64,000 nucleotides of DNA from Limnephilus marmoratus (lineage: Eukaryota; Arthropoda; Insecta; Trichoptera; Limnephilidae): contig OU862920.1 of assembly GCA_917880885.1 (NCBI GenBank), forward strand, positions 40,831,019 to 40,895,018, written 5' to 3'. The notes beneath the pieces are model-generated. The model saw nothing but the letters and a program-made list of their open reading frames with translations. It was not told the DNA's origin and searched no databases. The position numbers and the translations under genes were made by a program. How positions within the stretch are numbered: position 1 is the stretch's first letter; each line of letters starts with the position of its first letter. Shown in pieces: positions 1 through 10,130 of this stretch.

Positions 1-665
1 TGTTCTTATGATCGTACAGGGCGGTTCAATCGAGAAAGATTAATTATTCTCCGTACCAGCTTTTTTAAATAATAACTCAATATCGATTTTATTTCATTCA
101 AAATTTACTTTAATTTATACCTACATCCAAAAGACTTAAAACTAGTAAAATTGTGTATTTTTTGTGTAATTATTTATAATTACACAAAAGTATTTATAAT
201 TTTTCAATAATGTCTAAGCCAAATAAGAATTTTTAAAAATATATTAAATATATTAGTTTGTAACACCGTAAATAAATAGACGAACTGAAGTATTTTCGTC
301 ACAAAACAAGTGCTCGGATATTTTTTTAATGATATTATTTAAACTAAAATTAAAATTCTGTAACATAGCTTTCCCAGATAATTTATTGATTTATTTTTCT
401 GCGTGATTATATTATGATTTGAAATGTGTATTGTATACAAAATTTTGTTTGAAAATTTAGCAAATAAGCCAACGACTTGTGGTTGAACCTAATTATACTA
501 AAAATAAACATTTTTTTCTCAAAATTTAAAACAAACCTTTACTAGATAAAAGAACAATCTTTCAAAATCAATTTATAATTTTTTCGTGGAAAAGAGTCAA
601 TACGTCTAAATTTTGATTTAAATATGACATATTTCCGGTTTTCTCTGATTATTCCCTCTTAATAT
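1..665 (+). repeat. Dispersed repeat family A, copy 1 (left end cut by window)
   Basis: This AT-rich stretch matches 37.7-39.2 kb and 53.8-54.5 kb in the same order and orientation. The shared landmarks run from TGTTCTTATGATCGT, through AGAAAGATTAATTATTCTCC, to TTTTCTCTG near the right end. The other two copies begin about 45 bases further left with GAGCGTTTAACCAGCCAGCG, so this copy is truncated by the window edge. There is no coding potential, no clear terminal inverted repeat and no poly-A tail. The class is unknown; it could be a non-autonomous element or part of a larger one. Confidence 0.8.
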
Positions 666-3433
666 CTTTTTGCATTCTTGATATTTTCCTTCAAAGTAAA
701 TTTTTTTTCTTGTCCTTTTTAATGAATCTTATAATAATAGAAGAAAAGATCTTAGTCTATTGTATCAAATAGTTAACTATCACCATCATTGTGAAAAGTT
801 AAGCGTCGAATGGGGAACAAAGCGAAGATAAAAGCTTCGTTCTAAGTTAAAATTAGACTTTCCTGGAAAACCAATCAAGACAAAACTCAACCCAAATTGA
901 CAGAGAACACTCTTCATATTTACACGCAGACAAGCAGAAAATGGGTTAAAGTCAAAACTAAAAAAAGATTTTTTACTCACTGCTACTTGAGACGTATTCA
1001 TGATGATTTAATTTATAATTACACTTTTCTAATTGGATTCTTTGATCCTTGTTTATTCCTTCTAGAAAACGCTTTTAGAACAGTTACCTCATCAATAATA
1101 GGTAAAACAATTACGAGCGGATTTGCATCACTGATAAGCTCACAGTAATCTATCTGAACCAATTTACTTATTGAAAATTCACGACCACGATTGCGTGTAA
1201 TCTTGGTGCAGGCAACAACTGAATAATTTGTACGTTGCAGCGGTTGACTTTATATAGATACTCGGAGACTGTTCGGTGCATTTCCTATATCTGGTTTTCT
1301 AATAGCTCTTCCTATTCGCCTCAGTTAGGAGCCGTGGTATCCGTTATAATAATTTCCTCTCGGCGGTGGTAATATCTCCAACATAATAAGCACACTCATT
1401 GATACTCTTCTGTTTACAAGTCTCGCAGATATTTTTTTTGTCAATTTTATTGCTTACGGAAAAGGGCAGTTAGTTTGCATATCTCTACTAGTTATTTAGA
1501 TTGATACTTAGAAGTTGTGTGGAAGAACTACTGTTTGAGATAGCTATGCCTGGTACAAGAAACATACCTGTTTACGAAGTGAGTCAGCAAGTCGGCTGCT
1601 CATACACACACACACTTACATCGCAAAAGCTTTAGACGCAATGAACAGCGCTTACGGTTTTTCAATGGAATGTTAGACTTTTGTCTTTTGCCAGTGTTAC
1701 TGTTGCACAACAAGACAAGAGATTCTTGTATTATTATTTGTGATATGTTTGATGCAGTTTTGAGGAAATTAAGCTGTTGTTCTAATATTCGGCAAAATTT
1801 TGAGTTTTTGTTATAATTAGTAAAAACCATAGCGTGAGTCAAAATCACAATGTGGACTCTGGCCCCGTCGAGACGATATAATTTGTAAAAAGTTTAAGCC
1901 CGAGGTATCGGGTGCTCTTCTCAAAATCTCACATTTATCTTCTCAAACTTCGTTGATAGTGTAGTTAATTGTTGTTTCTGGATGTTTGACGTGTGTAAAT
2001 AACACAGACCGATATTTTAAGTTTCTCGCTATCTTCAATTTAATGTTTGTAGATTTTTGATCGCGATATTTAAACATATTAGGTTTTTACGAATAGGAAT
2101 AAAAGACATTTCTATCGCAATTTTATGAACACGAACGTTAAGGTCATCCCTATCAGGACTTCAATTGAAAATTACCTGCCTTCAACCTTTTGTAACGCAT
2201 TAATATTTAACTAAATCCCTACTTACCTTCGACCAAGTATGTCCTTGGTCGACGCTACTTAGTATAAAATACGTTACAGTTACTAACTAGGCATTGAGGA
2301 GCCCCTTTTTTCTAATTGTCTTATATATTAAAGTTATATTAACTATTTGAAATAACATTTGTTTGCAAAAAAATATCCACAGATGCTTATTACGCTAAAA
2401 ACGTCTTCAAAATTTTCTGGTAATCTTTTTGGTGCTCAGATTTTTAATGTTTCAAAAAACACCCAAATTTGCATCTTTCAAAACCAGTGCGTAATGAAAG
2501 AGCCCCAGGAAATATTTAAGGAGTCAGGTAGAACGTAAATATGAAAGGTACCTTTGATAAATAAAGTTTTCATATAAGGGCACCCAGATTACGTACCCAC
2601 ATATTTTAAATTTCAGCCAGTTCTCTGAATTTTTTTTCATAATTTTCTTTGCCGACTTAACCGGCTCCGTCATTACAATTGTCAAATGGTTTTTTCATAA
2701 CTTGCAAAAAAATTAAATATAGGATAATATAGATACCCAAATCAAACTTATATTACATGCAGATGTAAACAAACCAATGTTCTAATTTTATTGTTTTAAA
2801 TAATAACACAGAAATAAATTTAACACCCCTCAGATTGTATTGTAAATCAGCAAACTTACTACAAGAAATTTAGTTTTTATCAGTGAAACTTTTTTTTAAT
2901 TTTCCTACTATCTGTCATTTAATAACGGATGATCTATGGACGGTAGACTCATTGAAGCCACTTCTCCTCAACCTGTGTTTGAATAGAGTGAGAAATAAGC
3001 TCTACGCACAACTAATAAAAAATAGAGACAGTATTTCCAAAAATTTGAACGCATCTTCCGCAAATTAAAGGAAATAAGTTGATGACAAAAAACTGGGTTT
3101 AAGAACCGTCCCGTAGCTGCCCACCAGTTTCGTTCAATACTTTCGACCTTTTTGCTACTCGGTAAGTACCTCACTTTTATTCAATTTCCCCCCGCACCAA
3201 CCACCGCAGGAACTCGTTGAGTGGTAATTGTTTCCGGAAAATAGCAACAACCCATTACGTGGAGGCTACCTTCGAACCTTATAAAACACAAGTTTAGTAT
3301 AAAATATATTGCGCAGTTAAGCCTGTATAAATACGAAATATATCTACTGCATTTATTTATTATACCAAATCAGTATTGCTAAAATGACTAACATGCTATG
3401 GATATCGTCAATTTGACACTGATTACCCATATA
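666..3433. other. Gene-free AT-rich stretch
   Basis: No open frame resembles a known protein and I see no RNA gene or clear repeat. One weak signal is an 11-codon ATG frame at 1546-1578 followed by a GTGAGT donor, which is discussed under findings. Confidence 0.6.
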
Positions 3434-3716
3434 CCTACAATATACGACATCTTTATTCAGTCCGATTCCCATATAGAGACCAATGGCAAAAATTTTCGCT
3501 TCGCTAGCACGATCGCCATTTTCATCTCTATTTTCATATCTACGATTTCAGTTGGCGTCACAGCAAACAATATGGTTCATGTGTTGTTTGCTGTGTGCCA
3601 ATTGAAATCGTAGAAATGAAAATAGAGATGAAAATTGCGATCGCGTAAGGCGAAAAATGTTGTCTTTGGTCTCTATACGGGAATCGGGCTGAAAAAATAT
3701 GTCGTGTATTGTGGGT
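3434..3716. mobile_element. Foldback (long inverted repeat) element, family P1 copy 1
   Basis: A near-perfect palindrome with arms of over 100 bp around a short centre near 3575. The conserved arm begins CAG(T/C)CCGATTCCC at 3458 and ends GGGAATCGGGCTG at 3691. The pairing continues about 25 bp outward on both sides with sequence that differs from the sister copy at 21686-21974. It encodes nothing; open frames inside are by-products of the symmetry. It is probably a MITE or foldback element of unknown superfamily. No target duplication could be fixed. Confidence 0.8.
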
Positions 3717-4054
3717 TTTAGACCTCGACCGAATTATTTCATAGGATCAAAATAATAACGCTTTACAATAAAATCCAAATAAATGGAATATTTCTGAACG
3801 CATCCGAAAACTAAAAACTGTTTTAGAAACGTGACAAAATAAGCTTTCAAATTTTATAATACGAAATAAACATATCATTTTTTAAATATAAAAATGTTGC
3901 ACGCAAACATAAAAAATCGTTCACCTTACGTTGTTTTTTACTAAATTAACTGATAACGAAAAAAAAATGAAAAAGCATACATATTTTAACAGACAAGTGT
4001 ATTATAAACTTTATTATGACCTCACTTTTTTGTCATTCCATGTAAAAATCTATA

Positions 4055-4190
4055 ATATACAAATGAATCGTTGAATGTTTTGCTAAGCGAATAACTTTCG
4101 AACGACGGCACCAAATTGGATAATTCTTTTTTTGCGTGTTCGTTATTGTAGGGCAAGGTTTTTATAAAACTTCCGATGATTTTTATGATC
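4055..4190 (+). mobile_element. Helitron-like fragment
   Basis: This segment matches 52990-53110, inside the Helitron-like element at 52709-53492. The best shared stretch is the region around AACGAC(G/T)GCACCAAATTG followed by AATTCTTTTTTT and GTTCGTTATTGT. It lies just left of the larger broken copy at 4440-5863 and may be a separate insertion or part of the same one. Confidence 0.55.
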
Positions 4191-4673
4191 TTTAATTTGT
4201 TGGATTTGTCTCCGCCCCGAATAGCAGAATAGCTATTAAAGTATCGGAAAAATGCAAAAAAAAAAAAAATATGAAGAAAATTCTTTTCCTCGTACAATTT
4301 TATGGACCGAATTCTCATCTTTTAAAAGAGCTGCAGGAATATTGTGATAAGTATAATATTGAGTTGTAAAAATTCAAAAACGTCAAATGTCAATGCGCTT
4401 ATTGTTTTGATTTTCTCTTACACATGTAATGCTGCCCCTCTTTCTTACACACTAAATGTGAACAGTCGAAAATGGGACAAACGGTGAACGCATGTCTGTA
4501 CCCCTCCAAAGGAAAAATACAATCTTATGAGTTTTTACTCGTATATAAAAATGAATCGCCTAAATGTATGTACGCGCCTAACCACCGAGCGACTTTACCT
4601 ATTTCATTCAAACTTTGGGGATTTGATGTGTGCAGTGTGCATGCCAACGAAGGTTTCTATATATACTGGTGAG

Positions 4674-5312
4674 CAGTGGCGTAGCGAGGGGGGGGGCGGG
4701 CCGCCCCGGTTGCCACCCGATGGGGGGTGATACCCGACGATGGAAAAAAAATTACGAAGGCTATTTACGATTTTAGATTTTCACGGCCAAAAATATTTTT
4801 GTTATTAGTTTTTGGGGTATTATGCCGTGTTGCGCTACCTCCTTCTTTAGCCAACGTTTCGGACAGCGTTGCAGTGTCCATCATCATCACATCCGCCCTA
4901 ATGATGGACACTGCAACGCTATCCGAAACGTTGGCTAAAGAAGGAGGTAGCGCAACACGGCATAATAGATACCCCAAAAACTAATAACAAAAAAACGAAG
5001 GATATTGTCACCAAAATATTGTACACATGCACAATGTCTGTTATTTACATTTTCATGGCTTCCCGTGGAGTCTCCCGAATTTTGTGACGCTCGGTCTTTG
5101 TATAGGCGAAAATAGCCTATATTTGTGGAGGAGTATTTTTATCCCTGAAATTCTCTAGCCACCTCCCCCCCCCCCCCACATAGATGGACCAATTTTATGT
5201 CGAAATTAGCGTTTTGAATTTCTCAAGTCAACTTTAATGGGGGGGGGGGGTGATACCACGCCCCGGGGGGTTACTTCCGCCCCGGATGCCACCCATGCTA
5301 GCTACGCCACTG
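4674..5312. mobile_element. Non-autonomous hAT element with 8-bp target duplication
   Basis: The ends are inverted: CAGTGGCGTAGC at 4674 and GCTACGCCACTG at 5312. They are flanked by an identical 8-bp direct repeat, CTGGTGAG, at 4666-4673 and 5313-5320. An 8-bp duplication and CAGxGGCG-type ends are characteristic of the hAT superfamily. The interior has G-runs at both sides and a large palindrome at 4799-4990. No transposase is encoded. It is inserted inside a Helitron-like element and is therefore younger than it. Confidence 0.93.
4799..4990. repeat. Long palindrome inside the hAT element
   Basis: Two arms of about 86 bp face each other around a short spacer near 4895. One arm carries TATGCCGTGTTGCGCTACCT and the other its reverse complement. 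A single, non-palindromic copy of the left arm and its left flank (GATTTTAGATTTTCACGGCC) recurs at 63668-63775, so the arm is also found in another insertion. Open frames on both strands here are symmetry artefacts. Confidence 0.85.
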
Positions 5313-5405
5313 CTGGTGAGCCCTGGCATTGTGAAATTTGTACAAAAAATTGCAATATGTGGCACGCGAGCTGTTTGAAAACTGAATGTACCGGGACTGA
5401 ATTAA

Positions 5406-5690
5406 TGGAATGCGGGAGGGGAGAGGGGAACCCGGAAGGGAGGAGGGTAAATCGGGGTGGGGTAGGGGAACTCGGGAGGGGCGGTTCGCCGCGGGAGGGT
5501 GGGGAAGGGGATCCCGGGAACTCGGGAGGAGGAGGGGAACACGGGAGGGGGGCTCACGGAATGGGGGAAGCGGGCGAGGGGAGTAGGGAGAGGGAAGACG
5601 GAGTGGGAACGCGAGACTGGATGGGGATGCGGGAAATTAAGGGTAGGCGGAAGGGGAACGGAACGAAAGAAAAGGATACGCAGGGAGAAA
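5406..5690 (+). repeat. Purine-rich degenerate minisatellite (GGGGAACxCGGGAGGGG type)
   Basis: A G/A-rich run built of imperfect units around GGGGAACTCGGGAGG, lying inside the Helitron-like element. Equivalent tracts sit at the same place in the copies at 9440-9520 and 53205-53440. Many GGG/GGGG runs are close together, so the strand has G-quadruplex potential. Glycine/arginine-rich open frames across it are compositional artefacts. Confidence 0.75.
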
Positions 5691-6239
5691 CAATTTCTTT
5701 ATTCAGTCTCATATAAACGCATACCGGGAACTGGCTATAATAATATAGATTTTGTTTGTATGCAGATTAACAGACGGCGGTGTGAGTTAAAAGATTGAGT
5801 AATCACCCAGTAGATGGCGTTGTGTTTCGTTAGCCACAGCAACGCGTGGCCGAGTCAGCTAGTTTGAATATAAAGCATGGTATTTTTTCTTTCTAACACC
5901 GTTTATATCATATTTCTCACTATGATGTTAAGGGAGATACAACCATTTCTTTGAGACCTATGTGAGATGTCGCAAAGGGACAAATAGACTTTACAGGAAA
6001 CTGTGATAAATCATGGAAAGCTTTGGCGGGTGGCTTGGGTTGATTTTTACACAAATCTGCTGTTTTATTCCGAAATTAGTTAAAATTTTCACACTTGACC
6101 TTCAAACTAAGAGAAAGGTCGCTGTCTGTATTAGATTACGAAAAAAATCTGCATTAAGTCCTGGCAACGCTATTAAAGATATAAATTAAATTAATAGAAT
6201 ACGGAGAGATACATCGGTATGTAGATTTTCTTTTAATTG

Positions 6240-6460
6240 TGAAATATGGATTGTTGTAAACGGAGTGGTGACCTCTGTTATTTTCAAAAAGAACCGTTGA
6301 AGTTTTCAAACAGCATCCCCGGTGAGAAAATGTAAAAAAGAAAATTTACAAAACTTAAAATTTCTCAGTTTCAAAAACTTTTATACAATTTATCGACAAT
6401 TTTTTCCCTATTTCCAATTTTCTCGGAAGAAGTTTTTTGGAATTTTTTAACCGGGATAAA
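6240..6460 (+). repeat. Dispersed repeat family B, copy 1
   Basis: This matches the reverse complement of about 37310-37515. The best conserved block is TTTTCAAAAAGAACCGTTGA followed by a C-rich stretch near CAGCATCCCCGG. The flanks diverge. No terminal repeats or coding region were found; the class is unknown. Confidence 0.65.
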
Positions 6461-6664
6461 AACTTTACAAACTTCACGATACGATTGTACCCCCGGCCAG
6501 GAACACTCCTGTCCCGTGAGACCGATACATTGATTTGTTAGGACTTGGAGGATGGTGGATGCGAAGGAGGTTGGAGTTTAATCGACTGGTATACAAGGCA
6601 ACCTAATAAGCCAGATGTAGGATGTAGGTAATTTAATGTAGGATGGGCAGGAATAAAATAATGG

Positions 6665-7110
6665 AATGAGCATTCCCTCGCATTTTGCTAATTTTTGCTT
6701 CCCGTTCCTTCTCCCTTCCAGCTTTCAGCTTCCCGTTCCATCTTCCCGCTTGCAGCTTCCTGCCTGATTTTGTTTGGTTTTTGCTTCCCGTTTCCAGCTT
6801 TCCTTTATATTATGCTTTCCGCTACAAGCTTCCAACTTCCCTCTGCTTCTTCCTTTCCATTTCCCGTGGCTTCATGCTTTCCACTACCACTGCTTCTTGC
6901 TACCTATTTCCTGCAATTCGCTTACTGCTTCTTAGTTTCTTTCTTCCTGCTTCTTCTTACACCTTGCCTATTACTACCTGCTTCCCACATAGCGTTTCCA
7001 GCTTCCCACGGCTTCTAAATTCTCGTTTCTCGCTGCTTCTTGTTTCCGCCTTCAGCTCCCGTTGCTTCTCATTTCCTGCTTCTTGCTTCACGGTATTCTC
7101 TTCCCGCCAT
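6665..7110 (+). repeat. Polypyrimidine tract of degenerate CTTCC/AGCTTCC units
   Basis: About 450 bases of strongly C/T-biased sequence made of loosely repeated units such as GCTTCCCGTTTCCAGCTTCC. Two overlapping open frames across it (Ser/Phe/Pro/Leu-rich) are explained by the composition and should not be taken as genes. It is a degenerate satellite or minisatellite-like tract. Confidence 0.8.
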
Positions 7111-7869
7111 ATCCTGACTGGAAGGAAAGTTCAAGTCTACCATAACTAGATCCTCTCTACCCCGCCATATGTCCAAAGCATTTAATCTTTATCTGCATTA
7201 GTTCGTAGGTGTTCCTTTAATTCTTTTTTCTTCTTGATGCGGTTTTATGTTTTTAACTAGTTTCGATGGCTGGTAAATGATTTCCTGCCCAAATAGCAGG
7301 GTTTCTTATTCCAGTATTCCATCAACCGCCACTTTCGTGAATTATCTACCTAAGATAGAGTATACGTGTAACTATTACGTAACCGTGAGATTATTGTATA
7401 CTCGTCCAAAAAGACTAATCTATGTCGCTCGATGGATTCATAATGTTTATCAGACATCAGTGCTCCACAACCTTTCCTGATTTAGTAAAATCAATCAACC
7501 AGAGCCTGCCTCAATGAATGCAAAAATAATTCTACCCTCGTCAACGGTTATGGAACACCATTCTCAATATTATTATGAGTTCGTTTTGTAAACAAAGATT
7601 GAAAGAAATAGACATTTATTTAGTAGACAAGTGAAAGACATTGAAATAAGGAACATATATGCTTTGCTTGATGTGGATTTATCCTTCTTTGCCAATAACT
7701 AATAACCATTAATTACAAGTGGTTTCACCCCTCGGAATTCAAAAATATAGTCCTTTTAAAATTATCTTGCTAGCTCCGAAATACAATTAAAATATTATTA
7801 TATCATATTACTTTCAGAGGTTAATTACACAAAATTATAATTTTAATATTGAATCTAAATCTATTCATT

Positions 7870-8835
7870 AAAATATGTATTCTGCACGGACATATGAATA
7901 TATCTGGACCTGCCCTAAGTGATAAAAACGTATTATTTCCCCCTCCCCATGGAGCCGGCTAGAGCTCCGCCTTGGAGCCAGCTCGCTCCATGGGGAGGGG
8001 AGAGAACCTCGCTTGAATCTAAAATATGTGACGTAATCATTCTTGTCCTGAACAGCGCGGAAGTAACATCCATACATTTTTCGAAATAACACGCCAAAAA
8101 CGGTAGCTTGTGCTATACATTTTACCCACATATTATATGGACATAGCGAATGTGGGCGGTTCTCCAGTGTGCTCGTCGCTAGGGGCGTGCACAGAAATTT
8201 TAGTGAGCTAGAGGGCTAAGACTGGAAAATACAACATTATTGATGTTGTTGTAGCTGAAAATGATTTTTATTTTTTTTCGAAATTTCAATTTTTTGTAGG
8301 AAGATTTTTTATTCAGGGTAGGCATACCTATAGGTATGCCTACGCTAGATAAAAATCTTCATACAAAAAAATGAAATTTCGAAAAAAAATAAAAATCATT
8401 TTCAGCTACAACAACATCATTAAAGTCGAATTTTTCAATCTTAGCACTCTAGCTCACTAAAAACTCTGTGCACGCCCCTGGTCGCTGGTTATAGGGGTAA
8501 GTAAATTATGAAACATTTGTAAAAGTGTCTTAACTAAACACAGTAACAAAATATTGCTATGTGAATTGGGGCGAATCTTTTCGGGGCGAGCATTTGGCCG
8601 TAGCAAATATGTTATTAACGTGGCAAGCAATTCGCGCTCCCATGTAAAAAGGTCTATTCATTCAAAGCAGATTTTGCTTTTAAGAACTAAATGGTGATAT
8701 TATAATGCGAGATGCCTATATACTGTCAGATTGATTTTTTAACGAATCACAGTGGTTTTTCCTCTCTTCGCCCCCCATAGTTTGGTTTTACCCCTCATCT
8801 GTATTTTCTGGTCTATTGAATTCTGATGTCTATGG
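7870..8835 (+). repeat. Dispersed repeat family C, copy 1, interrupted by a foldback element
   Basis: This matches 51590-52232 over its whole length once the insert at 8180-8480 is removed. Shared landmarks include ATATCTGGACCTGCCCTAAG, the hairpin around CATGGAGCCGGCT and CTCCATGGGGAGGGG, and GGTTTTACCCCTCATCTGTA near the right end. The hairpin at about 7940-8000 has C/G-rich arms. The minus-strand open frame here is shared with the second copy but interrupted in both, so it looks like a dead or non-coding repeat. Confidence 0.8.
8180..8480. mobile_element. Foldback MITE with identifiable empty site
   Basis: A palindromic element of about 300 bp with arms of about 140 bp around AGGCATACCTATAGGTATGC. 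The ends are (T)AGGGGCGTGCACAG and CTGTGCACGCCCCTG. It interrupts repeat family C: the sister copy at 51886 reads straight through CTCGTCGCTGG, while here GTCGC(T) is duplicated on both sides (8175-8180 and 8481-8486). The 5-6 bp duplication does not match the 8 bp of hAT, although the ends look hAT-like. Confidence 0.9.
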
Positions 8836-9247
8836 TATTCTGACAAATTTTTAGGCCAATTGAATGTAATCTAACAAGGTTATTCACAAAAAACCTAAAA
8901 GGTCAACAAAACACCTCAAGCCGTGATCATGTCCTGATGTCATTAATTTTACAAATTTCACCTAACAAAATCAAAAAGATATGGCTAATATGTCTAATTA
9001 TTTATTATTTATAACTTTTATTATTTGATTTTGCAAAATTTTGTTTATAAAGAAAAAGAAAAGCTAAAAAAAGAACCTGACTTCACTTACATTGATGTAT
9101 TTTGTCTAATGATTCCTGTCACGGGTTTTTTGTCCCGGTGACTTTGCTGCCACTGTAATAGCTGTAAACGGCTGTTTTTACAATTGGTTTATTCTAGCTC
9201 TTATAAAATTCTAAAATTTGAGCTAACAAAAAGGATTTAAAATTATA

Positions 9248-9578
9248 TCCATACTAATATTATAAATGCGTAAGTGCGTGTGTTTGTTTGTTACGCTTTC
9301 ACACCTAAACAACTAAACCGACTTTAAATTTTTTTTCACCAATAGAAAGCTACATTATCAGCGAGTAACATAGGCTGTATATAATGGTAAGCCCTGGTGT
9401 TGTGAAATTTGTACAAAATAAAATGTGTATCTCAAATATTTTTGCGGCAGGGGGAAATGCAGGGGGAAGGTGGGGTTCGCGGAGAGGGAAGAAAAGAGGG
9501 AGGGGGAAGGCGGGGGTGCACCGAGAATCAATTTATTTCTTTGAATGGCAATACAACGCATGCCGGGTATCAGCTAGT
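9248..9578 (+). mobile_element. Short Helitron-like element
   Basis: It begins TCCATACTAATATTATAAAT, a start shared with 52709, and contains the common block GTTTGTTTGTTACGCTTTCA. A G-rich tract follows, and it ends GCCGGGTATCAGCTAGT, so the terminus is CTAG followed by T. The organisation is the same as the larger element at 52709-53492 but with a shorter interior. It has no coding capacity for Rep/helicase. Confidence 0.75.
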
Positions 9579-9879
9579 ATCATATATAAATGGTTATCTT
9601 AAATCGATACTCTCAAACCGGTGTGGTTATAAATTACAATTAGGGGGAGAAACTCGAATCTTATATTGATAAAAAAACACAATTTCGGTAACATACTTTA
9701 ATTTGTTGAGTTCTGATTGCGGGCGCACCGATTCATAGCTGGACCAATTTTTTAAATAAATTGTAGATTGATTTCTTGCAACAATTAAAAACATTTTTAT
9801 ATAATTTATATTTTTACTTGAGTACGCTAGGGAAGGCAATGCAGTACTTACTCGAATGTTTCTATGTATGTAAAGTGAA

Positions 9880-10130
9880 ATGCAGGCCTCCACCAGCAAT
9901 GCAGAGGTTGCAGGTTCAAATCCTGACAAGCGAAATAAAATATTATTTGATTAATTTGTGTTATTTCACAAATTATTCATTAGAAATAATTTATGGTATA
10001 TTTACTTGCGGCAAGTTCGAGAGTTGAAAATACTCTCGGCATCACCCTGGTGTAAGACCACCATTCAGAATTGAAATGTCGCTTTAAATGGCTTTATGGC
10101 CGGGGATGCCATAGTCTCACTGGCGATAGT
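9880..10130 (+). repeat. tRNA-derived SINE (family S1), copy 1
   Basis: A degenerate tRNA-like head with a box B (GGTTCAAATCC at 9911) is followed by the family body: TTGATTAATTTGTGTTATTT, a TATATTTAC region, CACCCTGGTGTAAGACCACC, CATTCAGAATTGAAATG and a right part ending near GCCATAGTCTCACTGG. The same body occurs at 34685-35053 (minus), 56672-57005 (plus) and, partially, 33080-33235 (plus). A T-rich stretch follows. Confidence 0.8.

Larger units (their letters stand above)
4440..5863 (+). mobile_element. Helitron-like element, split by a hAT insertion
   Basis: The element is interrupted by the hAT element at 4674-5312. Left of it, 4540-4665 matches Helitron sequence at 52990-53110. Right of it the sequence resumes with CCTGGCATTGTGAAATTTG, as at 9390 and 52864. 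The right end has the Helitron hallmarks: a hairpin with stem GCCAC/GTGGC at about 5832-5849, then CTAG at 5859-5862 followed by T. A purine-rich tract lies inside. No Rep/helicase gene is present, so it is non-autonomous. The left end is not precisely defined. Confidence 0.65.

Noticed and set aside
4727..4984. Two nearly identical proteins encoded on opposite strands
   Set aside because: They result from the palindrome at 4799-4990; neither is a gene.
5237..5798. Gly/Arg-rich open frames of 159 and 99 residues
   Set aside because: They are produced by the purine minisatellite inside the Helitron-like element; no domain is present.
6685..7149. Two overlapping open frames of 154 and 107 residues, Ser/Phe/Pro-rich
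   Set aside because: They arise from the polypyrimidine tract; both frames stay open because C/T-only sequence rarely makes stop codons.
7868..8131. 87-residue minus-strand frame also seen at 51517-51789
   Set aside because: It is shared between the two copies of repeat family C but differs in length and integrity; it is probably a non-coding repeat or a very old remnant.
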